Positions 1 to 5,463 of a DNA stretch of 10,675 nucleotides are shown in pieces. Source of the DNA: Chitinophagaceae bacterium (GTDB lineage: Bacteria > Bacteroidota > Bacteroidia > Chitinophagales > Chitinophagaceae); NCBI GenBank assembly GCA_030151745.1, contig JASLDA010000157.1:1-10675 (forward strand), in the 5' to 3' direction. How positions within the stretch are numbered: position 1 is the first letter of the stretch; each line of letters starts with the position of its first letter. Below the pieces are notes generated by a model. The model worked only from the letters and a program-made list of their open reading frames with translations. It was not told the DNA's origin and did no database searches. A program made the position numbers and the translations under genes.

Positions 1-75
1 GCCGGGCAATACGTCATCCGGGTGTATTCAAAGGAGCTCGGCTATACCGGCACCAAGACCATCATCAAGCAATAG
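1..75 (+). CDS. C-terminal end of a T9SS type A sorting-domain protein (partial, 5' end outside window)
   Basis: The first 24 codons of the window read in frame to a TAG stop and give a peptide with AGQYVIRVYS near its start and KTIIKQ at its end. This is the pattern of the last beta strands of the Bacteroidota type IX secretion C-terminal domain: a 'G-x-Y-x-v-x-v' strand, a turn, then a final strand ending in basic or polar residues. In the family this domain directs the protein through the outer membrane and is usually removed, leaving the cargo secreted or anchored to surface lipopolysaccharide. The functional domains lie upstream of the window, so the activity is unknown. The match to the ends of the two complete T9SS proteins in this window supports the call, but 24 residues is little to judge from. 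Confidence 0.7.
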   Translation, partial: AGQYVIRVYSKELGYTGTKTIIKQ

Positions 76-136
76 GCAGGATCATTCAGCCTCTGGTACC
101 CAATCGACGTCAGACCTTTTGCGGCTCCATCCCGGA

Positions 137-152
137 CGGGGGAATGCCCCCG
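137..152. other. GC-rich hairpin downstream of the first gene
   Basis: CGGGGG and CCCCCG pair perfectly around the 4-base loop AATG, about 60 bases after the stop of the first gene. No T-tract follows, so this is not a classical intrinsic terminator. It could protect the mRNA 3' end or pause RNA polymerase before the hairpin at 189-219. A chance origin is possible. Confidence 0.3.
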
Positions 153-188
153 GCGCTTAGACCGAGCTCTTAGCAACGACTTCGGCAT

Positions 189-219
189 AAAAAGCCATCC
201 TCATCGGGTGGCTTTTTTT
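189..219 (+). terminator. Rho-independent terminator, possibly bidirectional
   Basis: An A-run leads into GCCATCC, a 5-base loop TCATC, then GGGTGGC followed by seven T. The seven-pair stem contains one G-T wobble. The flanking A- and T-runs could extend the stem and would also give a U-tract on the minus strand. It lies about 115 bases after the stop of the first gene and is the likely end of that transcript. Confidence 0.75.
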
Positions 220-571
220 ATTGCCCGGCAGTTCCGGCGGGGTGAGAAAATGGCATACATAAATTTCCGTATCTGGGGAAGCGGGTGCCCGGCCCGGTGG
301 AGCCGGATTATAGCTAAATCCGGTTATGTATTGATCTTCAGCCCGCCCCGATATTCCGCCCGGAAGGCATGGTGTTGTCGCACTGAATAGCTCATAGTGG
401 CGCGGAACCTGCATTTCCGCTGCCATCATACCCGGGCTTACTCCGGCCGAATTCCATTTTACTTACTGCATTTTCCCGCTTGCATTCCTATGCCGTCCGG
501 CAGGGGCGGTACATGAGGCATCGCCTTCAGGCAGTGCAGTGATTTTACCGTCAGCAACAATCCCTTTTTCC
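220..571. other. Intergenic stretch with no supported gene
   Basis: About 350 bases separate the terminator at 189-219 from the next start codon. Open frames here are short (about 60-90 codons), lie on both strands over each other or over the terminator, and give proline-, arginine- and cysteine-rich peptides with no recognisable domain. I found no TAnnTTTG-type promoter, RNA gene or repeat. The promoter of the gene starting at 572 presumably lies in the last 150 bases, but I cannot place it. Confidence 0.5.
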
Positions 572-1993
572 ATGAAACAATTATCCACTCCAGAATCGCC
601 CGACATCCGTTCCCGGGTATCCCGTAAAATCCTTGCCTGCCTTTTAACGATCTACCTGTTCCTACTTGCATCGGCAGGCAGTTCTGCGCAGTCCATAACT
701 ATCTCGGGCACCGTGTATGACGATTCCGACGGCGGGACCATCTCGGGCACGCCGATCTCGAAAGTCGACAATCAGCAGCTGTACGTTTACCTCATCGATT
801 CCACCAATACGGTAGTGGATGCGGCCGTCGTCAGCGAGCTGAATGGCTCGTTCAGCACCACGGGTGTCGCATACAGCAACTATAACGTCGCGCTCAGCAG
901 CAATGTCCAGCCTATCGGGACCTCGTATCCGAACCTGGGGCTCCCGGATAACTATGTGCCGACCGCCGAGGGCACAACCAGCGCCGGGGACGGGACGCCG
1001 GATTTCGCCGTCGCGATCAACAGTGCCTCCGGCATCGTCATCAACTACGCGATCGATGCGCGGCCCGAAGGATATGCCTATGCGATCCAGCGACCGACGT
1101 ATGATTCGCTCCGGAGGATCATCATTCCGCCGAACGCATTCGGCGGCCAGGACCTCGAAGACGGGATATATGCTACCGGGCTGACGGGGCGCCGGATCGA
1201 TCTGTACCAGGCCACCGGGGGACTGCTCTATTACTACGACACACTGATATCGTTCAGCTCCGCGAGCACGGCGACCCGTATAGTCAATTTCCAGTCGTCG
1301 GCCCTGCGCTTCGTCGCGACCAGCTCCACCATACGCGCATTCGCATACTCGATCGTGGACAATGCCGGCGTAGTGGAGCTGGTGCCGAATTCCGTATCGA
1401 TCGGAGCTCCTCTGCCGATAACGCTGACCCGGTTTTACGGAGCGCCCGAAGCAGCAGGGAACGAGCTGTTCTGGCAAACGGCGACGGAAAGCAATTCTGC
1501 CGGGTTCGAGCTTCAGCGTTCCCGTGACGGGCAGTCGTTCATAAAGCTCGCTTACATACCCTCCAGGTCGGAGAATGGCCGCAGCCTGCAGCCTTTGGAT
1601 TACAGCTTCACAGACGGCAGCGTGACGGAGCTGCAGGCGGGGCCTGTTTACTACCGGCTCCGCCAGATCGACCGGAGCGGAGAAAGCACGATCAGCAACA
1701 CGGTCGTCATGGCCGGGGGAAAATCGCAGGAAGGCTTCAGGCTTGCTGCATTTCCCAATCCCTGCTCATCGGCGGTCTCGCTTGATCTCGGGGATGAAGG
1801 AAGCGCGGCAGACCTGCTGCTCACGCTATCAACCGCATCGGGGCAGCTCGTCCGGAAGTATACATACCATACCGGGACGGGACACGTAAGCACCTCCCTG
1901 GATCTGAGCGCCTGCAACGACGGCCTGTACTTCCTGCATGTCGTCGCTTCGAACGGGACGGCCCGGTCCTTGCCGCTGGTGATACGGAAATAA
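572..1993 (+). CDS. Secreted T9SS type A sorting-domain protein with SdrD-B-like N-terminal domain
   Basis: This 473-residue protein is predicted to be exported by Sec and then by the type IX system. Residues 1-40 form a signal peptide: a basic stretch (RSRVSRK), a hydrophobic core and a cleavage site near SSAQ. Residues 42-160 (ISGTVYDDSDGG, later GDGTPDF and INYAID) resemble the SdrD-B/Cna-B-like domain common in Bacteroidota surface proteins. Residues 170-280 contain FGGQDLEDG and AYSIVDNAGV, a cadherin-like 'DxEDG ... YsxvDaAG' layout. Residues 281-380 (LPITLTRF, ELQRSRDG, YYRLRQID) are the Fn3-like module that usually precedes the sorting domain. Residues 390-473 (AFPNP, GQLVRKY, GLYFLHV) are the type A sorting domain. 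An in-frame GTG at 539 would add 11 residues ahead of the signal peptide; I prefer the ATG at 572. No catalytic motif is visible, so a structural or adhesive surface role is an inference. Confidence 0.88.
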   Translation: MKQLSTPESPDIRSRVSRKILACLLTIYLFLLASAGSSAQSITISGTVYDDSDGGTISGTPISKVDNQQLYVYLIDSTNTVVDAAVVSELNGSFSTTGVAYSNYNVALSSNVQPIGTSYPNLGLPDNYVPTAEGTTSAGDGTPDFAVAINSASGIVINYAIDARPEGYAYAIQRPTYDSLRRIIIPPNAFGGQDLEDGIYATGLTGRRIDLYQATGGLLYYYDTLISFSSASTATRIVNFQSSALRFVATSSTIRAFAYSIVDNAGVVELVPNSVSIGAPLPITLTRFYGAPEAAGNELFWQTATESNSAGFELQRSRDGQSFIKLAYIPSRSENGRSLQPLDYSFTDGSVTELQAGPVYYRLRQIDRSGESTISNTVVMAGGKSQEGFRLAAFPNPCSSAVSLDLGDEGSAADLLLTLSTASGQLVRKYTYHTGTGHVSTSLDLSACNDGLYFLHVVASNGTARSLPLVIRK

Positions 1994-2023
1994 AAGGCTG
2001 CCGGGTACGGCGACCGTCACGAA

Positions 2024-2056
2024 CAAAGCGCCCCGGGGTATTTCCGGGGCGCTTTG
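2024..2056. terminator. Perfect 13-bp inverted repeat, bidirectional terminator between convergent genes
   Basis: CAAAGCGCCCCGG and CCGGGGCGCTTTG pair without mismatch around the loop GGTATTT, 31 bases after the stop at 1993. The stem ends in AAAG/CTTT, so the U-tract is short on either strand. The position between two convergent genes and the very stable stem suggest it ends transcription of the secreted-protein gene and may stop read-through from the receptor gene on the other strand. Confidence 0.75.
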
Positions 2057-2163
2057 CATTTCCGCTTTCGACAGTCATGTGATACAGGCGAGAACCCGAT
2101 TGCAATGAAGCATGACAGCCCCGCGCTATATGGCCCTGCGTTGCAAAAGCTGACCGAATGGGC

Positions 2164-2207
2164 CCGTTCAAGAAACGGTCGGAAGTTTTAAGCAAATAAA
2201 ACCCGAC
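2164..2207. repeat. Two adjoining small inverted repeats downstream of the receptor gene
   Basis: CCGTT-CAAGA-AACGG (2164-2178) is a perfect 5-bp hairpin. It shares its last G with a second one: GTCGG, a two-base AA bulge, GTTTTA, loop AGCAAA, then TAAAAC and CCGAC (2178-2207), giving 11 pairs. Read on the minus strand, they lie about 90 bases beyond the stop of the receptor gene. They could be 3'-end mRNA structures or a weak terminator, but there is no proper U-tract. Apart from these and the inverted repeat at 2024-2056, I see nothing in 1994-2295. Confidence 0.4.
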
Positions 2208-2295
2208 TTCGATATTGATGGAAATTCTGTATCTCTTCCCCCGGCTGCGCCCGAGGGAACAACGAATCGCCCACAGGGCTTGCCGGCACCCGCTA

Positions 2296-4992
2296 TCAGC
2301 CGTTGAACTGGCTCAGCCGCCATCCCAGCGTAAGCATGAAGTACCGGCGAAGCCCGTCGTAGCGGTTATCCGTGATCGTCGTTCCGCTCACGATCCTGCT
2401 GATCCGCTCGTTCTGATCCAGCAGGTCGAAACCCTGCAGGCGGACCGATGCCGCCTTTCGCTTCGCGAACTGATATTCGATATACAGGCTCAGGATGTCG
2501 GGGCTGATATTGGTGGCTCCGCCATACCCCGAATTGATCTGCTTGTCGTATGCATAGCCGAGAAAGAGATCCTTCCTGAAGAACACGCGGCCATTCACGC
2601 TGAAAATAAAGGTCCTGGTATCCGTCCTGATAACTTCGGATCCGTACACGGCTTCGGTGCGGTTCAGGGAATAGCCTGCATGGAGCGCCCCGTCCAGGAC
2701 GTTCGCGATATCCGCCTGCAGCTTTATATCGGGCTGAAGCCTCCAGCTCTGGCCTTTGCTCCGCTGGAGATCCGTGTACGCGATGTTGTTGTCGAAGCTT
2801 CCGCTCAACCCGGCCGATGCGGTGAAGCGCCTCGAGCTGAAGGGCCTGGAAACGGTGGCGTTCCCTGAAACCCGGTAAAAGCCGTTGTCGTTCAGGTAAG
2901 TCGTAGTGCGCGAGGTGCTCCTGGGATCGTTGAAGACGCTGTTGACGATCTTGTTCAGGGTCTTGTCATAGGACAGACTGGTAAACAGCGTATTTCCGCT
3001 TTCACGGTCCGAGGCATTGTAGGATACCGATACCCGGTTCGAGAACTCCGGCTTCAGGTTCGGATTGCCCACTATGATATTGCTCGGGTTCGTGCTGTCG
3101 ACCAGGGGCTGCAACTTCTGGAAGTCGGGCTCGGTATAATTGCCGTTGTAGCCGAAATTGAGCGTCCGCATCTCGCCGAGCCGGTAGAAGATCCGCGCGG
3201 CCGGAGCCCAGTTCGTATTCCTTGTATGCGTCTCCTGCGCGCGCGCGCGGCTGAAGCCATCCAGCCGCGAGGGCTGCATCACGAGGCCCAGCGTGTAGTT
3301 GAACCGCTCGTATTTCGACTGGATGTTGAGGCTGTAGCGGTTTACCAGGAAGGTCGATCGATAGTCGCTGCTCAGGCCGGGGTTGGGTGTTTCATTGCCG
3401 GCGCCGCTATCCACGTCGAAGACATCCCGCTGTCGGACCACCTCCTCGTAGCCGACGGAATAGCCGAGCTCGGCAACCGTATTGGTCCACAGCGGCTCGG
3501 TATAGGAGAGCGACAATCCCGCCTTGTGCCGGCCGGAGCTCGTTTCCTGCCGCTGGCGCTGATGGCTGAATTCGATGAGCGGCTGCACATAGCTGGAATC
3601 GGCGCCGGCGGAATCGATATCCGTGAGGAAGTTGTTCACCTGGTTATGTTCGGCAGACCGGCTGTTGTCCCAGGTACCGTTGACATTCAGGTTGCGTCCC
3701 TTCCTGGCGAACTTGTGATTGTACAGCAGGTTCGCCGCCATCGCCGCGTTCGTCGTATTCAGGTCCCCGAGGTTCCGGGTATCCGTAAAGAAACGCTTGC
3801 GGCTGATCGTCGAATATGAGGAACTGGAGTTCCGGGAGTCCGAGAGCGAGCCCGTCGTAGACAGTTTCAGCAGGCTTTTGGGCGACGCGGCATATTCCAT
3901 CGTCCAGTTGATCCGGTGCATCGTCGAGCTTGTATGCGCGGTGCTGCTTCGGTTCGTGGTCCGGATATCCAGCGGATTGAGATCCTGCTGGTAGCTGAGA
4001 CTGGAAACATCCGTCTTTACCGCTGACAGGTTGTAGCTTCCATAGACGGTAAGCTTCTCGCCCCATTTGTCCCGGTAGTTCAGCCCTGCGGAGTAGGTCC
4101 TTGTTATACCCGGCGCAGCGGCGGCTTGCGGCATGCCGCTTTTCCCGGACCCGTTCAGCGCGTCGGGACTCAGGGTCGTATTGTTGGCGGAGCCTATGAA
4201 GGAGATTTGCCGTTTGTCGCGGAACCGGTTGACCGAGAGCGTCGCCAGGTACCGGTCGTCGGTTCCGGCCCCCAGCAGCAGGTTTCCGAAATCCCCTTTG
4301 TTCTTTGCCTTCCTGGTATTGATGTTGATGATTTTCTGCGGCTCGCCGGTTTTTATTCCCGTGAGATTTGCCTGATCACCGTAATCGTCGATGATCTGGA
4401 TATTGCGTACGATCTCTGCGGGAAGATTCTGCGTCGCGGTCCGGATATCGCCGGCGAAGAATTCCTTCCCGTTCAGCAGCACCTTTACGATGGTCTTGCC
4501 CTGCGCGGTGATATTCCCGTCCCGGTCTACCGCCATTCCCGGGAACTTGCGGATCAGCTCCTCCACGGTGGCGTCTTCCCGGATATCGTAAGCGCCGGCG
4601 TTGAACTGGAGCGTGTCTTCCAGAACCGTCACCGGCGGCGGCCGGACGATCACCTCTTCCAGCGCCTTCGGCAGCCTTCTGATCCTGAAAGCCGGCAAGA
4701 TCTGAGCCTGCCCGTTTTTCAATGGAATGCTGACGACGGTATCGTAAAGCCCCAGGCCCAGGTAGGAAACGGAGATCTTGCAGGTCCCGGCGCTTGCCTG
4801 GGAGAAGCTGAACTTCCCCTCGTTGTCCGTGACTGTCAAGAGCGTATCCCTGTCGCGGCTCATGCTTATGGAAATGCCTGCCAGTGGCCGGCCGGCGCTG
4901 TCGCTCACGGATCCGTCGATGCGGTGAGCGGTCTGCGAAGTCCCCCGCAATGCGACAAGCAGCATCAATGAACAAAGCAGGTACTTAAACAC
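2296..4992 (-). CDS. TonB-dependent outer-membrane receptor (carboxypeptidase-regulatory-like domain, plug, OMP_b-brl_3-type barrel)
   Basis: This 898-residue protein should import a ligand across the outer membrane using TonB-ExbBD energy. Residues 1-20 are a signal peptide (FKYLLCSLMLLVALRG). Residues 22-95 (IDGSVSDSAGRPLAGI, TDNEGKFSFS, ISVSYLG) are a carboxypeptidase-regulatory-like domain, typical of SusC-like and related receptors. Around 108-120, KALEEVIVRPPP matches the usual TonB-box/linker region. Residues 122-227 form the plug, with DATVEELIRKFPGM, LLNGKEFF, LPAEIV and INTRKAKN. The remainder is a 22-strand-type barrel (NFGYNGNYTEPDFQKLQP, NPNLKPEFSNRVSVSY) ending in a strand RRYFMLTLGWRL near the C-terminus. 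The start is GTG at 4992; the only nearby ATG is codon 10 and would cut into the signal peptide, and an in-frame TGA lies 17 codons upstream. It is transcribed alone, without a SusD-like neighbour, so the substrate cannot be inferred. Confidence 0.92.
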   Translation of the reverse strand: MFKYLLCSLMLLVALRGTSQTAHRIDGSVSDSAGRPLAGISISMSRDRDTLLTVTDNEGKFSFSQASAGTCKISVSYLGLGLYDTVVSIPLKNGQAQILPAFRIRRLPKALEEVIVRPPPVTVLEDTLQFNAGAYDIREDATVEELIRKFPGMAVDRDGNITAQGKTIVKVLLNGKEFFAGDIRTATQNLPAEIVRNIQIIDDYGDQANLTGIKTGEPQKIININTRKAKNKGDFGNLLLGAGTDDRYLATLSVNRFRDKRQISFIGSANNTTLSPDALNGSGKSGMPQAAAAPGITRTYSAGLNYRDKWGEKLTVYGSYNLSAVKTDVSSLSYQQDLNPLDIRTTNRSSTAHTSSTMHRINWTMEYAASPKSLLKLSTTGSLSDSRNSSSSYSTISRKRFFTDTRNLGDLNTTNAAMAANLLYNHKFARKGRNLNVNGTWDNSRSAEHNQVNNFLTDIDSAGADSSYVQPLIEFSHQRQRQETSSGRHKAGLSLSYTEPLWTNTVAELGYSVGYEEVVRQRDVFDVDSGAGNETPNPGLSSDYRSTFLVNRYSLNIQSKYERFNYTLGLVMQPSRLDGFSRARAQETHTRNTNWAPAARIFYRLGEMRTLNFGYNGNYTEPDFQKLQPLVDSTNPSNIIVGNPNLKPEFSNRVSVSYNASDRESGNTLFTSLSYDKTLNKIVNSVFNDPRSTSRTTTYLNDNGFYRVSGNATVSRPFSSRRFTASAGLSGSFDNNIAYTDLQRSKGQSWRLQPDIKLQADIANVLDGALHAGYSLNRTEAVYGSEVIRTDTRTFIFSVNGRVFFRKDLFLGYAYDKQINSGYGGATNISPDILSLYIEYQFAKRKAASVRLQGFDLLDQNERISRIVSGTTITDNRYDGLRRYFMLTLGWRLSQFNG

Positions 4993-5081
4993 GAAAGCTC
5001 GAAGTGCAGGGTGATATAGTGCCGCTAAGGTATTTGACTGCTCTCACATTTGGGAACTGGGTCATGGCTGGGCTTCAGGTG

Positions 5082-5104
5082 TTAAGGGCTTCCGATAGCC
5101 TTAA
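5082..5104. repeat. Interrupted inverted repeat, possible operator or leader hairpin
   Basis: TTAAGGGC and GCCTTAA face each other across TTCCGATA, giving seven pairs with one bulged G. It lies about 90 bases upstream of the GTG start of the receptor gene, a plausible place for an operator or 5'-leader structure of that gene. No known regulator site is recognised, and a repeat this short may be chance. Confidence 0.3.
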
Positions 5105-5413
5105 GAAGGCAGCGCCCCGGCACATGTTGATGGGTACAGCTGCGGGAGCAAACCGGGTAGACCGGGAGCACGATTTCGCCGGCTCATCCCCGATCGGGCA
5201 ACACGCGCTTCATGACAGCTGCAATCCGCAAGTCGAATATTGTTTGAATGCCATGGAGACTGCCTGAAACAAAGCCGGGCATAGTTAAATCATATCTATC
5301 TTTTCAGGCTTATCGCTAAGGTCGTAGAATTTATTGCTTGATTTCAGAATAACATTTGTGTACGAATGTTGCGTAAATGGATTGTTATTCAGTGTTTTTT
5401 AATGCCGCTAGCG

Positions 5414-5444
5414 TATGACAACGCAACTCCTGCATTTAGTTTTG
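5414..5444 (+). promoter_or_regulatory. Bacteroidota-type promoter for the 783-residue T9SS cargo gene
   Basis: TAGTTTTG at 5437-5444 is an exact match to the Bacteroidota -7 consensus TAnnTTTG. TATG at 5414-5417 matches three of four bases of the -33 element TTTG, with the canonical 19-base spacer. Transcription would start a few bases downstream, leaving a leader of only about 10-15 bases before the ATG at 5464. There is no Shine-Dalgarno sequence, which is usual in this phylum. The elements come from the sequence; the activity is inferred. Confidence 0.7.
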
Positions 5445-5463
5445 CAGGCGAACACATACGTAA

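Larger units (their letters stand above)
4993..5463. other. Divergent intergenic region
   Basis: This 471-bp stretch separates the receptor gene (minus) from the 783-residue cargo gene (plus) and should hold the promoters of both. The left part (to about 5280) has base composition similar to the genes. The right part (about 5281-5410) is visibly AT-rich, with runs such as a six-T tract ending at 5400. It contains an interrupted inverted repeat at 5082-5104, a 7-base inverted pair GTTGCGT (5369-5375)/ACGCAAC (5421-5427) and the promoter at 5414-5444. An 87-codon frame starting with GTG at 5004 has no recognisable domain and is not called. Confidence 0.6.

Noticed and set aside
157..429. 90-codon open frame on the minus strand
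   Set aside because: It runs through the terminator hairpin at 189-219 and has no recognisable domain or signal peptide.
662..1477. 271-codon open frame on the minus strand
   Set aside because: It is antisense to the T9SS cargo gene at 572-1993 and is rich in Arg, Gly and Asp, with no domain pattern. It is a shadow of the GC-rich coding strand.
2215..2868. 217-codon open frame on the plus strand
   Set aside because: It lies almost wholly antisense to the receptor gene, whose protein shows clear family motifs. The frame gives an arginine/alanine/proline-rich peptide without any domain and looks like a GC-driven shadow frame.
4126..4971. 281-codon open frame on the plus strand, antisense to the receptor signal peptide, regulatory-like domain and plug
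   Set aside because: The opposite strand encodes a recognisable signal peptide, regulatory-like domain and plug. The plus-strand peptide has no recognisable domain and no promoter signal.
5025..5032. Possible -7 element TACCTTAG on the minus strand for the receptor gene
   Set aside because: It has one mismatch in the TTTG part and no TTTG-like -33 element at 19-21 bases, so it cannot be told from chance.
5004..5267. 87-codon open frame starting with GTG in the divergent intergenic region
   Set aside because: It starts 12 bases from the receptor start on the opposite strand, has no promoter or ribosome-binding signal I can place, and has no recognisable domain. Conservation in relatives would be needed to revive it.
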